Shown: positions 36,301 through 42,449 of the stretch, piece by piece
How positions within the stretch are numbered: position 1 is the stretch's first letter
Layout: each line of letters begins with the position of its first letter
Notes under the pieces: model-generated
What the model was told of the DNA's origin: nothing
What the model saw: the letters and a program-made list of their open reading frames with translations, nothing else
Databases searched by the model: none
Translations under genes and position numbers: made by a program
Origin: Antilocapra americana
Lineage: Eukaryota; Chordata; Mammalia; Artiodactyla; Antilocapridae
NCBI GenBank assembly: GCA_007570785.1
Contig: ML661796.1
Coordinates: forward strand, 352-64,351
Length of the DNA: 64,000 nucleotides
Direction: 5' to 3'

Positions 36301-36921
36301 AATTTCAAATCAAGACACTCACGGCCCCCTCCTCACAGGACTTTAACTAGATCCTAACCAGGAGGGTGCGGGAGGTCAAGCCTCCTGAGAGCCCGGGATT
36401 CCCACTGTGGAAGATGAAGAAAGCGCGAGCCTCGAGGGCAGAAGGCAATCTCCAAGGCTGCCCGGAGCCAAGAGGGCCGTCCCGGCGCCCGCCGACCCCT
36501 AGAGGCAGGCGGGGCTCGGGGCTGTCCTCGGGCTCCGGGGTGCAGGCGCCCGCCCTCCCGCCCCAGCAGCGCCGGTTAGTTCTCTCGCGGCCCGCCCGCC
36601 GGAGGGGGTGCGGCCGTCGCAGTGGCACTCAGACCGCGGGCTGAAGGACTTAGGCTGGTCTCCCCCACCGCCCGCGTCTCCCCTCGGCGACGCAGCCCGT
36701 CCCAGGGCGCTCCGACGCGGGTAAGGCGAGGACCCGACGGCGCGTGAGGCTACTCCGGAGTGAAGTTCTCCGGCGCAAGCCGCGCCGCTCCGACGGTCCC
36801 CGAAGCCGCGGGAATTCCGCGTCCCGCACGGGCCGGAGCACCCCCGGGAGCCGCCGGCTCGCTCACCCATCCGTTCGCGCATCCCCCTCAAGGATGTGCC
36901 GCCACCGGCGCGCTCCGCCAT
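3322..36921 (-). CDS. MAP7D3: MAP7 domain-containing protein 3, 17-exon gene (span of CDS)
   Basis: Microtubule-associated protein of the MAP7 (ensconsin) family; family members bind microtubules through the N-terminal coil and recruit kinesin-1 through the MAP7 domain. Seen: 17 exons with GT/AG borders and matching phases give 2904 nt, 967 residues plus stop. Residues 1-51 are a short head; about 52-145 are a Lys/Glu/Arg-rich coil ([22 protein letters not shown]-like) ending in the family signature RQKRWSWEG; 237-564 is an octapeptide-repeat region; about 645-780 is the MAP7 domain ([19 protein letters not shown]); 778-811 is acidic; 812-967 is the tail. Human MAP7D3 is, from memory, about 876 residues; the excess here probably lies in the repeat exon. 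Choice of MAP7D3 over MAP7D2/MAP7D1 is from recalled N-terminal similarity ([16 protein letters not shown]) and is less certain than the family call. Introns hold mainly transposon copies, listed separately. Confidence 0.87.
3622..3756 (+). mobile_element. Truncated Bov-tA SINE with (CCA)n tail
   Basis: 3' half of a BOVA/Bov-tA element ending in a short ACC repeat. It is flanked by an imperfect target duplication (CTGTCCTAAAT before, CTGCCCTAAAT after). It lies in intron 16. Confidence 0.8.
4057..4328 (-). CDS. MAP7D3: MAP7D3 exon 16
   Basis: 272 nt, phase 2 to phase 1, 90 residues of C-terminal tail. It includes [17 protein letters not shown] and [18 protein letters not shown], the latter looking like a short folded or conserved motif. 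I recognise no domain. Acceptor ATCTCTTTCCAG, donor CATCAG|GTAAGG. Confidence 0.8.
5005..5230 (-). mobile_element. CHR-type SINE
   Basis: Reverse-strand cetartiodactyl tRNA SINE ending GAGCCACCAGGGAAGCCC on the plus strand. The body has repeated GTTGTGGCA motifs typical of the CHR group. It lies in intron 15. Confidence 0.75.
5405..5594 (-). CDS. MAP7D3: MAP7D3 exon 15
   Basis: 190 nt, phase 1 to phase 2. It encodes [20 protein letters not shown] through NQTKST. The exon was found by phase: without it exon 14 would join exon 16 out of frame and meet an early stop. It has a very strong acceptor (GTTTTTTTCCCATCTAG) and donor (ACCAG|GTGAGT), and restores the frame exactly. Confidence 0.82.
6365..6590 (+). 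mobile_element. MIR element
   Basis: Shows the MIR core pattern: ATTTATTGAG, TATGTGTTAAGCACC, a CAGGAAACTGAG-like section, TAAGTAACTTGCTCAAAGTC. It lies in intron 14. Confidence 0.75.
6616..6718 (-). CDS. MAP7D3: MAP7D3 exon 14, acidic segment
   Basis: 103 nt, phase 0 to phase 1. It encodes [20 protein letters not shown] followed by [14 protein letters not shown]. The Asp/Glu/Ser run has several casein-kinase-2-like sites. An in-frame alternative acceptor 6 nt downstream (GCTGCAG) could skip two residues. Acceptor TCATTGTAG, donor CATCAG|GTTTGC. Confidence 0.83.
7250..7452 (-). mobile_element. Bov-tA SINE
   Basis: Reverse-strand copy: TTGTTTAGTTGCCAAGTTGT to AACCAGGGAAGCCCC on the plus strand, with the CAAGAATACTGGAGTGGGTT core. 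It lies in intron 13. Confidence 0.88.
7490..8215 (+). mobile_element. Diverged L1 ORF2/3' relic
   Basis: AT-rich, full of stops, but following the order of L1 ORF2's 3' end (AAACATGCTCAACC, ACACTGCTGGTAGGAG). Old and inactive. It lies in intron 13. Confidence 0.6.
9255..9359 (-). CDS. MAP7D3: MAP7D3 exon 13, end of MAP7 domain
   Basis: 105 nt, phase 0 at both ends, 35 residues. It encodes [20 protein letters not shown] and [11 protein letters not shown], the family's characteristic end of the MAP7 helix. Acceptor AATTTCCTAG, donor AAAAAG|GTATGC. Confidence 0.9.
10290..10425 (-). CDS. MAP7D3: MAP7D3 exon 12
   Basis: 136 nt, phase 2 to phase 0. It encodes a very charged helix ([13 protein letters not shown]...[16 protein letters not shown]) within the MAP7 domain. 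Compared with recalled family members the middle is acidic and more divergent. Acceptor TTTTCATCAG, donor CTCCAG|GTTTGC. Confidence 0.83.
10800..10925 (+). mobile_element. 5'-truncated bovine L1 3' tail
   Basis: Matches, in opposite orientation, the L1 tail at 62165-62260 in this window (GGGAGGGAGG, ATACCCATGGTGGATTCATG, AATGTATGGCAAACCAACAC). It ends in an A-rich tail. It lies in intron 11. Confidence 0.78.
12149..12278 (-). CDS. MAP7D3: MAP7D3 exon 11, start of MAP7 domain core
   Basis: 130 nt, phase 1 to phase 2. It encodes [20 protein letters not shown] and a Lys/Glu helix ending QKEMEQ. This is the most conserved part of the MAP7 domain (Pfam MAP7 type), the segment implicated in kinesin-1 binding. 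Acceptor TTTAAACTAG, donor CAAAG|GTTGGC. Confidence 0.92.
12668..12796 (-). mobile_element. tRNA-derived ruminant SINE
   Basis: Plus strand reads TTTGGCCATGCCGCAAAGC to ACAAGGGAATTCCCTG, the reverse of the GGGAATTCCCTGG...GGCCAAAA SINE type. It lies in intron 10. Confidence 0.75.
13020..13150. repeat. AT-rich low-complexity tract
   Basis: Almost only A and T with recurring TAAATTA/ATTTATT words. It lies in intron 10. Confidence 0.6.
13275..13400 (+). mobile_element. BovB LINE fragment
   Basis: AGAAAAAGCAAGGGAATTCC and the following 70 bases match the reverse-transcriptase part also present in the BovB at 17955-19185. Short internal fragment in intron 10. Confidence 0.65.
13400..13825 (+). 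mobile_element. L1 3' relic with nested SINE
   Basis: It carries the artiodactyl L1 3' pattern (ATGATTACCAAAGGGGAAGG, AGTTTGGGATTAGCAGATAT, TCACTTTGCTGTTCACC). It is interrupted at about 13555-13635 by a tRNA SINE tail (GGTTGGGGAACTAAGATTCC, GGCCAAAAAAG). Confidence 0.65.
14275..14411 (-). CDS. MAP7D3: MAP7D3 exon 10
   Basis: 137 nt, phase 2 to phase 1. It encodes [19 protein letters not shown] and a linker ending PKDMVCE. It leads into the MAP7 domain. Acceptor TTTTTCCTAG, donor GAAG|GTGAGT. Confidence 0.83.
14674..14804 (-). CDS. MAP7D3: MAP7D3 exon 9
   Basis: 131 nt, phase 0 to phase 2. It encodes a basic/Pro/Ser segment with [18 protein letters not shown] and [11 protein letters not shown], which fits the Ser/Pro-rich middle of MAP7 proteins. 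The frame follows from the flanking exons; the other two minus frames also stay open for most of this stretch, so it is not the longest reading frame here. Acceptor TTTGTTCAG, donor GCTAG|GTAAGT. Confidence 0.8.
15355..16337 (-). CDS. MAP7D3: MAP7D3 exon 8, octapeptide-repeat exon
   Basis: 983 nt, phase 1 to phase 0, open throughout (328 residues). It starts [20 protein letters not shown] and ends EVTMEISSK; acceptor TTATCTACAG, donor CCAAG|GTAAAG. From about residue 50 of the exon on it consists of about 34 copies of an 8-residue unit, loosely [EK]-[VAE]-S-[VM]-[EDK]-x-x-P (for example [16 protein letters not shown]). It is acidic and almost surely disordered. The period is 24 bp with a 48-bp higher-order unit in the middle. 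No known domain is visible. Confidence 0.85.
15480..16190 (-). repeat. 24-bp coding minisatellite in MAP7D3 exon 8
   Basis: Imperfect tandem copies of a 24-bp unit run through most of exon 8. Between about 15830 and 16080 pairs of units form a 48-bp higher-order repeat; for example GCTTCCACATTCAC begins at 15926 and again at 15974. All changes in copy number keep the frame, since the unit is a multiple of three. Confidence 0.85.
16838..16962 (+). mobile_element. Truncated Bov-tA SINE
   Basis: 3' half only (CAACCCACTCCAGTATTCTT to GACATGACTGAGTGACTAA). It lies in intron 7. Confidence 0.82.
17035..17540 (+). mobile_element. Old L1 ORF2/3' relic
   Basis: Degenerate L1 tail recognised by the order of CCAGCAATTCCACTTTTAGG, GCATTATTTATAATA and a following diverged 3' region. 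It lies in intron 7. Confidence 0.55.
17568..17690 (-). mobile_element. tRNA-derived ruminant SINE
   Basis: Plus strand shows GTGGGATCTTGGCTCCCTGA and a CCAGGCAAGTCCCT end. It lies in intron 7. Confidence 0.7.
17955..19185 (+). mobile_element. BovB LINE, 5'-truncated
   Basis: 1.2 kb of the 3' end of a BovB (RTE-type) retrotransposon. It encodes a frameshifted reverse-transcriptase remnant (AGAGAATTCCAGAAAAAACA region) and ends TGAACTGAACTGAA. It is flanked by a target duplication AATCAGAATA at 17945-17954 and 19186-19195. Frameshifts and stops make it inactive. It lies in intron 7. Confidence 0.9.
19600..19712 (-). mobile_element. tRNA-derived ruminant SINE
   Basis: Reverse-strand copy (GAGGCATGTGGGATTTTTAG, then AACACTGGACTGTCCCT). 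It lies in intron 7. Confidence 0.7.
21357..21452 (-). CDS. MAP7D3: MAP7D3 exon 7
   Basis: 96 nt, phase 1 at both ends. It encodes [19 protein letters not shown] followed by an acidic end ([10 protein letters not shown]): a basic, Ser-rich segment typical of the linker after the MAP7 N-terminal coil. Acceptor TGATCTCCAG, donor CCTG|GTTAGT. Confidence 0.83.
21505..21615 (-). mobile_element. tRNA-derived ruminant SINE
   Basis: Plus strand TTTTGGCCATTCCACATAGT, ATCTTAGTTCCCCAACCAGA, then AGTGGCCTGCCAGAAGTCC. It lies in intron 6, just upstream (in transcript sense) of exon 7. Confidence 0.75.
21958..22075 (-). mobile_element. tRNA-derived ruminant SINE
   Basis: Plus strand TTTTTGGCTGCACTGCATGG, ATCTTAGTTCCCCAATCAAA, CCAAGGAATTCTC. 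It lies in intron 6. Confidence 0.75.
22240..22350 (+). mobile_element. tRNA-derived ruminant SINE
   Basis: GGGAATTCCCTGGAGGTTCA to GTGGCCAAAAGAAGG in sense orientation. It lies in intron 6. Confidence 0.75.
22597..22725 (+). mobile_element. tRNA-derived ruminant SINE
   Basis: GGAACTTCCCTGGTGGTCCA to CACAGCCAAACATA in sense orientation. It lies in intron 6. Confidence 0.78.
23145..23349 (-). mobile_element. Bov-tA SINE
   Basis: Reverse-strand full copy: GAAGTTGCTCGGTCGTGTCT to GAGCCACCAGGGAAGCCCA on the plus strand. It lies in intron 6. Confidence 0.9.
24277..24362 (+). mobile_element. tRNA-derived SINE fragment
   Basis: GGAATTCCCTGTGGTCCAGT to AGAAACTAAG, truncated at its 3' end. It lies in intron 6. 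Confidence 0.65.
24984..25250 (+). mobile_element. CHR-type SINE
   Basis: Begins AAGGGGCTTCTCTGGTGGTG; the body continues with GAGCAACTAAGTACATGTGC and CACTGCAACTAGAGTGTAGC, as in CHR-2 elements. It lies in intron 6. Confidence 0.78.
25425..25981 (+). mobile_element. BovB LINE tail next to exon 6 donor
   Basis: A 5'-truncated, little-diverged BovB (25436-25970) ending CTGAACTGAACTG. It is flanked by an exact 11-bp duplication AAAATACATGA at 25425-25435 and 25971-25981. The right-hand copy ends at intron position +14 and the element begins at about +25 relative to the MAP7D3 exon 6 donor. Confidence 0.9.
25995..26093 (-). CDS. MAP7D3: MAP7D3 exon 6
   Basis: 99 nt, phase 1 at both ends. It encodes a Ser-rich, probably disordered stretch ending [14 protein letters not shown]. 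Acceptor TCTTTTCTCAG, donor AAGA|GTAAGT. A BovB LINE sits only about 25 bp into the following intron. Confidence 0.85.
26625..26736 (-). CDS. MAP7D3: MAP7D3 exon 5
   Basis: 112 nt, phase 0 to phase 1. It encodes [16 protein letters not shown] and QKRWSWEG, the family signature that closes the N-terminal coil (HEAVLRRTLERSQ...RWSW type). Acceptor TTTTAAATAG, donor ACTG|GTAATT. Confidence 0.9.
27740..29170. repeat. Pyrimidine-rich block followed by purine-rich block
   Basis: On the plus strand about 27740-28230 is strongly C/T-rich (CTCTCTCTCTCTCTGCCTCC) and about 28450-29170 strongly A/G-rich (GAAAGAAAAAATATC, AGAGGGAGAGAGAAC). Several open frames here are composition artefacts. I do not recognise a repeat family. 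It lies in intron 4. Confidence 0.55.
29586..29749 (-). CDS. MAP7D3: MAP7D3 exon 4
   Basis: 164 nt, entering in phase 1 and leaving in phase 0. It encodes 55 very charged residues ([20 protein letters not shown] through NEILEEER) of the N-terminal coiled coil, the part that binds microtubules in this family. Acceptor ACATTTCAG, donor AAAGG|GTATGT. Confidence 0.87.
30572..30679 (-). mobile_element. tRNA-derived SINE with target duplication
   Basis: A short reverse-strand SINE (30585-30666) flanked by exact TCATTTTTGTTTT direct repeats at 30572-30584 and 30667-30679. It lies in intron 3. Confidence 0.8.
30996..31094 (+). mobile_element. L1 tail inserted at the exon 3 splice donor
   Basis: A 71-bp fragment (31010-31080) with the artiodactyl L1 3' end (CATTTTGCTGTACAG, ACTATACTCCAATAAAAA). 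It is flanked by an exact 14-bp duplication ATACCATCATCTTG at 30996-31009 and 31081-31094. The duplicated sequence is the last 10 bases of MAP7D3 exon 3 plus the donor GTAT. Confidence 0.88.
31085..31168 (-). CDS. MAP7D3: MAP7D3 exon 3 (donor at an L1 insertion site)
   Basis: 84 nt, phase 1 at both ends. It encodes the start of the MAP7-family coil ([19 protein letters not shown]). The donor reads GATGATG|GTATTT. A 71-bp LINE tail follows directly in the intron and a second copy of the donor lies 85 bp further on (see 30996-31094). The intron to exon 2 is only 92 bp. Confidence 0.85.
31261..31359 (-). CDS. MAP7D3: MAP7D3 exon 2
   Basis: 99 nt, phase 1 at both ends. The acceptor is TATTTTAG and the donor CCAG|GTATAA. 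It encodes [16 protein letters not shown] and then a Ser/Pro-rich linker ending FKP. It is preceded by the 5.5-kb intron 1. Confidence 0.85.
32207..32687 (+). mobile_element. Solo LTR of an endogenous retrovirus
   Basis: 481 bp running TGTT...AACA, with a TATA-like box (ATAAAATAGG near 32390), a CACGCGTTGCGGTGC section and an AATAAA near 32538. The pattern is that of ruminant ERV LTRs (BTLTR type, from memory). No internal coding part is seen and no clean target duplication (GATAC before, TACCC after). It lies in intron 1, antisense to MAP7D3. Confidence 0.75.
32688..33569. other. Intron 1 non-coding stretch
   Basis: AT-rich, no gene or clear repeat family recognised. Confidence 0.4.
33571..33692 (-). 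mobile_element. tRNA-derived ruminant SINE
   Basis: Plus strand GGTTTGTGGGATCTCAGTTC to CAATCAGGGAACGTCCCT, with CAAATCT repeats on both sides. It lies in intron 1. Confidence 0.75.
34060..34180 (+). mobile_element. MIR element fragment
   Basis: CTCATTTAATTCTCATAATA, ACAGATGAGCAAATTGAAGC and CCCAGATCACACAGATAGGA follow the MIR consensus. It lies in intron 1. Confidence 0.75.
34940..35389 (-). other. Unassigned 149-codon open frame in intron 1
   Basis: Open on the minus strand; its C-terminal half has unusually protein-like composition (Trp, Asp, Gly, Ser rich; [19 protein letters not shown]). There is no recognised family, no good acceptor or donor fits the frame, and no promoter is seen. 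It may be a relic of a coding sequence or chance. Confidence 0.2.
35400..36439. other. Intron 1 proximal non-coding region
   Basis: No repeat or gene recognised. GC content rises towards the CpG island. Confidence 0.4.
36867..36921 (-). CDS. MAP7D3: MAP7D3 exon 1, coding part
   Basis: Encodes [18 protein letters not shown] plus one base of the next codon (55 nt, phase 1 at its end). The ATG has A at -3 and G at +4, a strong Kozak context, and lies inside a CpG island. The donor is ATGG|GTGAGC. An in-frame second ATG (RM) lies at the exon end, but the first ATG is favoured by context. Confidence 0.85.
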
Positions 36922-36924
36922 CTT
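36915..36924 (-). promoter_or_regulatory. YY1-like site overlapping the start codon
   Basis: The minus strand reads AAGATGGCGG with the initiator ATG inside it. This is the classic YY1 consensus, often found just downstream of CpG-island starts and overlapping the first codon. Confidence 0.5.
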
Positions 36925-37579
36925 CAGAGCTGCAGAGCCGGGAGCCGCTCCAGGCGCTGGGGCCCCAGTGCGCAGGCTCTTGCGCGGCCGCTGCGAGGCC
37001 GGGGCCGTGGCGTCGTCGGGGGGAGGGGAGGGGCGGGGCCCAAAGGGCCGCCGCGCCCACCTCGGACCCGCGATCAGTCAGCGCAGCCTTCTGCGCACCA
37101 AGTTGTGAGCCGCTGGGCGGCGACGACCAGGTGTAAATAAAGACACCCTCTTCTTTCTTCCCCTGCTCTACCCGCACCGTGCGTCCTGGAGGCCCGCCGA
37201 TTATCAGCCCTCGTGGCCATCCAATATTCCTTTTTTCTCACTTTACCTAACAACGCAGTAACATTCTTCATTCGTTTGTTCACTTATGGAGCTCTTCTTG
37301 AGTGCCTCCTTGGTGCGCTTGCATCATGAGTTTGCTAGTCTTTGAAACACCTCGGACAGGCCCAGGTTGAGCTAAGAGAGAGGTTCCTGTGAGGCTCTAG
37401 GGGGCTTGATCACGAGGGAAGATTTTCTTAAAACTGTGTAGAATAACTCGTGACACTGTTAGGTCTCAAAGTTGTGTGGATTATCTTTAGAGTGTCTTTA
37501 GGTCTTTATAGTGAAGGAGAGGGCTTACTGATGTTAATCACTCCAGATACATAATTATATATTACATATATAATATTCA

Positions 37580-37880
37580 TAAACGATTCCTATCTGGAAT
37601 GCATAAAGATCTAAAAAATATTAAAAAAAAAAGGCAATTCCCCCCAAACTGAGCAAAAAGCATAAGCAAGCCTTTCACAGGAGAGAAAACACAAATGGGC
37701 AATAAGCATAAAGAAAGATTCTCAAACTCTTAAGCACTCGAGGACACAAATGAAAACCGCAAGATACCATGTTATGTCTACAGATTTGGCAAAAATTTTG
37801 AGAGAGGAAAATAAGTGTTGGTAAAGATGTAGTTTAATATTGGTGGAGAAAAATAATACTGTAACTCAATTAGACTTCAA
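37580..37880 (+). mobile_element. Old L1 relic
   Basis: Degenerate ORF2-like order (AAACACAAATGGGCAATAAG, GGACACAAATGAAAACC, AAGATACCATG) upstream of MAP7D3. Stops in all frames. Confidence 0.6.
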
Positions 37881-39300
37881 TTTGAAAAAATACTAGTGTG
37901 TGCTTTTTTAGGGGGAGGCAAGGAAAGTTTGACATTATAGTACCTGAAGCCCTACTCCTACTCATATAGAGACACCAGTGCTCTGCATCATATACATAAT
38001 GGTAGCCATGATTATTAAGACACACATGATTAGGACACAAGCAAAGCACAGATACCTACACAGAAATTCAACTTTGATGAATTTATCTGGAACTTCTCAA
38101 ACAGGTCTCTTTTAATCTACAGATAAACCCTTCTTTTTCTCCAACATCTTTGACAGATCACTGTGAAACATTCAATAGGTGAGTCATTCAACAAAACTTT
38201 TATGACCACGTACTCTGCAAGAAAGAGACAGGGGAGATCCTCTTAGATGTGTCTTTGGGGCTACAGCAGCTCCCCAAGGAACCCCTGCAGGACTGTCTGT
38301 ACGTTTCTCAGAAAAATTTTGGAGCTGAAGACTGCCATCTTGGGGAGAGTGAGTGTGTTCTGGAGCCAACTCAGACTCAGAGCTGGGAAACAACCCAGGC
38401 CACTTAACTTCTCTCCGCCCCTGTTTGGAAAGCCTATGTTCCCCAGTGAGCAAAAAACCCCCTGAATTCCTGCTATTTCTTTCCTACTTGGCTATTTTCC
38501 CCTTAAACCTGACAGCAGCAGGAAAAAATATTCAGAAACCACACTCATACTAGGTCTAGGAATTGTCAATTTTTTCTACTACTACATTGAAGTCACATGT
38601 AATAAACACTCAGTGCACTTATCAAGTCTAACAAATTTGCATTGAACCTGCTACCATCACAGCCCTGTGGGAAGAGTTATAAGCTTCACAGCCATGAGAC
38701 AACTGTCCCTCTGCATCCTAGACTACCTGCCCGATTCATCTGTCATACACACAGCAGAGTCAGGGTTCTGGTTTTCCGTTCTCCTATCATTTCAGACTCT
38801 TGTCTCACATCTATTGCCGCTTGGCTGTGATACAAGGGGAAGTAGTGATGCTTCATTCTGGACTCATCTCGTCCAATTCTACTCACAGGTTTTCCTCCAT
38901 TTCCCCAAATCTTCACTTTTCTTCTAAGTTACAGGTTCACCTAAGGCTCTGGACATTTCTTGCTTGGTTTATGGCAGCTTTCCCAGCCCCGAAATTCCTA
39001 CTGCAGCACGTTGCCCTGACTGCCCCCCCCATGATCCTTCAGTCCCCCTTTCCCACTCCCCCCTCCCCATTCCCCTTCCCTTTGCACTGGGTGACCTTGC
39101 TCTTTCCTGGGATGTGGTGGGAGACTGATTCTCACATCTTGCGATAACCAGGGTGAGGGTCATGAGCTTCTGAGGAGAGGAAGAAGAGGCCAGCACTGTC
39201 AGTTGGATCAGACAAAAACCTCAGCTGGGAAGGGCATGGTGGTGGTGGTGCAATCTTCTAGGAGCAGTAGCTGCATCTTAAGAGTCTTAGATACTTACAG
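37881..39300. other. Intergenic region upstream of MAP7D3
   Basis: Several short open frames without recognised similarity; a C-rich tract at 39025-39090. No gene called. Confidence 0.4.
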
Positions 39301-39311
39301 GTAAATAGTAA

Positions 39312-39530
39312 CAGATGTCATTTGTCCAATACTTATACATTGGTGGGCACAGTGCTTAAGGTTCTACATGGATTATTTCATCTAATTCGTACACCACTTC
39401 ATGATGTAGCTTCTGTTATCTCCTCATTTTACAGATAAGGAAAGAGTTAACCTCCCCAGGGTTAGCACAGTTAGCAAGTGACAGAACCAGGATTCAAGGC
39501 CATATATATCTAGTACTTTTTCCACTGTGT
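39312..39530 (+). mobile_element. MIR element
   Basis: Order of TGGGCACAGTGCTTAAGG, ATTATTTCATCTAATTC, TCATTTTACAGATAAGGAAA and TTAGCAAGTGACAGAACCAG matches MIR. Confidence 0.8.
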
Positions 39531-39614
39531 CTTCTAATTTTCTAGATGATGAGCCCTAGTCCATTTTTAATTCCTAGCCCACGTCTTCACTTCTCCATTG
39601 ATGCAGTCCCCACA

Positions 39615-39755
39615 CTCAGCCTATTATTTTTTCTGGCTCAGCCTCATGGCACATGAGATCTTAGTTTCCCTATCAAGACCAGGGATGGAACCTGAGCCCC
39701 CTGCACTGGAAGCTCAGAGAGTCTTAACCACTGGACTACCAGAGAAGTCCCTAGA
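39615..39755 (-). mobile_element. tRNA-derived ruminant SINE
   Basis: Plus strand GGCACATGAGATCTTAGTTT to GGACTACCAGAGAAGTCCCT. Confidence 0.72.
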
Positions 39756-40533
39756 CATGCACTTTTTATCACTGGTGAGGTCTTCCTAAAACTGAATCTT
39801 TTAATTCAAGTACCACTATAATAGTCTCTTAAGTCTTTAATAAGATGGACACAAACTATTCAAGAAGAAACCATTGAAAATGGAAGTTTAATATATATCT
39901 GGCAATAAGAGATAAATGTGACTTCTTTTAAGCAGCCTTTCTTCTAGAAAAGCTCAGCTGAGTCTGTAAATGCCAGGCACTCAAGGCTGACTTCAAAATG
40001 TATGTGTAAAGGAAAATGTGCCACATCTATTTCACTGTTTATCCTGCAATGAATATTTTTTGAATGAATGAAAGAGTACTGAAAGCCTCTACAGTACCGA
40101 AGGAGGAAGAAACGAAAATATTTTCAATGGCCACTGGGGTGTTGAAAAGGTCTAGACTTAAAATTATTAAAGGGCAAGAAAAATGTCCTTATTTTTTTTG
40201 CTTGACTTCAAATAAAGTAGAGCAAACATGGGCTGTGTCTTCTCATTCTAAATACAGGGTCTGTAATATAAAGGGAGCTTCAGGGGATGCCAAAAAGCAC
40301 AAAATATCAAGGAATGCCCTTTAAAGACACTTTGGAATTTCTAAAAGAGCTAAAACTTGGTAAAATCCAGATGGGAGAGAAGGAGAGGAAAAGAGGAGTT
40401 GGGATGGTTTATTAAAACACAGATTGCCAGAGTTTCTGATTCTATAAGTGTGATTAATTGTATAACATATACCACTAAGAAATGTACCGAATGTCCAGTG
40501 TGATGTCAAGTACAGCCTGAGTGGTTAATATCG

Positions 40534-40636
40534 TTACACTTTGATGATGATCAATATTTAAAAATTCTAATTCAGATCTAGCATCATCATTACACTTTGA
40601 TGATGACAAATATTAAAAATTTGAATACAGATCTAG
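40534..40636 (+). repeat. Two-copy tandem duplication, period ~56 bp
   Basis: TTACACTTTGATGATGA begins at 40534 and again at 40590; both copies end in CAGATCTAG. The flanks (GATGTCAAGTACAGCCTGA before, GTGTCATGTACATCCTGA after) suggest the duplication was longer. Confidence 0.75.
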
Positions 40637-40639
40637 TGT

Positions 40640-42230
40640 CATGTACATCCTGATACTTGACATTTGTTCACTAAGGGGAGGCAAATGCTTTGTTCTAGGG
40701 TTCACTGAAAGCCAAGGTCTGGCCAAGGCCTTGGGGTGAGCATTATTACAATGGAGGGAGGAACATCACAGACCCTGAGCTGCCAGGCAAGGAAGCCTGA
40801 GAGCATTTTGTACCACAATTTCCCGAGATAGAGTGTGGTGGTACAACACATTGAATAGACAGTTTTCCTTCTCTTTCCCACCCTCACCCCCATAGGATAG
40901 TTCACCCATATCACACATTCATATCTACATTTGAAAAGGAGCTAAGTATAGGGAAGGTAAAGACATCCAGATCACACACAGGAAGTGAAATGCACAAGAA
41001 TCTCCTCTCCTTGCCACCCAAGAAGGAAAAGCTTCCCAGGGTCAGAAAAAAGACTAAACAATTCTGTCACTAACTCTGGCTCTTCTTGAGAATCCCTTTG
41101 CAAAACTCAATTGTTTGTTGCTAGGTTGATATCCTTGAGGAGTCAAAAGCTTGCACTGTAAGCTTCATTGTTTTTTCATGGCCAGCTCACAGATCTCTTT
41201 AGACAATGTGTACTCTTAGAGACAAAAGGGCCTGAGAGGGCAAAGGGGAACTTCTGTGCACATGCTTTGAGGCATGTGGGTCTGTGGGGATGCACACATG
41301 GGCAGCCAAGAGCCAACGCAGGCTTCCAATGGATTGTCATCTCTCTACGAAGCTGGGCTGAAAGATTCAGTAACATAGAAGAAAACTTACTTAAGGGTCA
41401 GCTGGACAGCTAAACCCTCGAAACGAAAATCCTCCAGAATTTTCAGAGTCAGGGTAGATGATGGGGGAGGAGAGGAAAAGAGCAGATTATCTCTGAGGCC
41501 AAGTAAATAGAATATCTTTCCCTGCTCTCAGGAAAGACACATTCCCTTGACATGGCTTTTCGTTAGTTTCTAGATATTAGTATCGAGGACGGATCACAGA
41601 ATGTGAGAGCTGGGAAGGAACATCAAGGCCACTATACTGAGTCCTCTTATTCTCCCCTGAGGCTTAGAGAGGTTTGTTGATGCAAGTTCCCAAAGCTGGT
41701 GGAACCCAGGTCTCCCGGCACCCTATCTAATGAACTTTCCTCTGCAAACCGGCAAAAGGCTGTCCACACAATCTTTTAGAAGGAAAAAAAGTGAGAATTG
41801 TTGACCCAGTGCTGGGAACCACTATGTAATCCAGCTGGAATTTGACCTATATCCTCCCAATGAAACTGAAACGGACATGGGAGGGAAACAGATGGAGATC
41901 CTGCTAAGTTATTAAAGACACACTTAAAGGATGTTGAACAACCATTATTTTTATGAAGGAACCAGTGAGCTGGCTCTTACCTGCTGCTCCACACAATTTT
42001 CACTATATCCTCACGGGAATCCTATTCTGCAACAGCAAAACCAGGCAAACATTTGGGCTCAAGCTGATCTCTTGAGCTCTGCTTTTCCCCCTGGCCCTTA
42101 CCCTGCCTCACAGAAGCATGACTCGAATTCAGGATAATCTGACTCTAGAGTTCTAGCCAGAACAGAAGAGAGCCACCCAAAACAGTGTCTGGTGGTCTAT
42201 GCTGGGGCTTACAGAGTGGCCAAGCATGCA
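40640..42230. other. Intergenic region without recognised genes
   Basis: Unique-looking sequence with short unremarkable open frames; a weak MIR-like section near 41600-41720. Confidence 0.35.
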
Positions 42231-42231
42231 T

Positions 42232-42447
42232 GCTAAGTTGCTTCACTTGTGTCTAACTCTCTGTGACCCCACAGACAGTAGCCCCCCAGGCTCCTCTGTC
42301 CATGGGATTCTCCAGGCAAGAATACTGGAGTGGATTGCCATGCCCTTATCCAGGGGATTTTCCTGACCCAGGGATTGAACCCATGTCTCTTCTGTCTCCT
42401 GCATTGGCAGCGGGTTCTTTACCACTGAGCCACCTGGGAATCCCAGA
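42232..42447 (-). mobile_element. Bov-tA SINE
   Basis: Reverse-strand copy from CTAAGTTGCTTCACTTGTGT to GAGCCACCTGGGAATCCCA on the plus strand. Confidence 0.9.
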
Positions 42448-42449
42448 AG

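Larger units (their letters stand above)
36440..37090 (-). promoter_or_regulatory. CpG island promoter of MAP7D3
   Basis: A sharply GC- and CpG-rich block in otherwise AT-rich DNA. It covers exon 1, the start of intron 1 and about 170 bp upstream of the ATG. It has GC boxes (for example GGGGCGGGGCC near 37030) and no TATA box next to the ATG, as expected for a broadly expressed gene. Open frames on both strands here are by-products of GC richness. The transcription start is probably between about 36930 and 37080. Confidence 0.8.

Noticed and set aside
36347..37283. Many open frames of 60-140 codons on both strands over the MAP7D3 start
   Set aside because: They follow from the CpG-rich composition. 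Only the first 18 codons of the frame starting at 36921 are supported, because they end in a splice donor whose phase fits exon 2.
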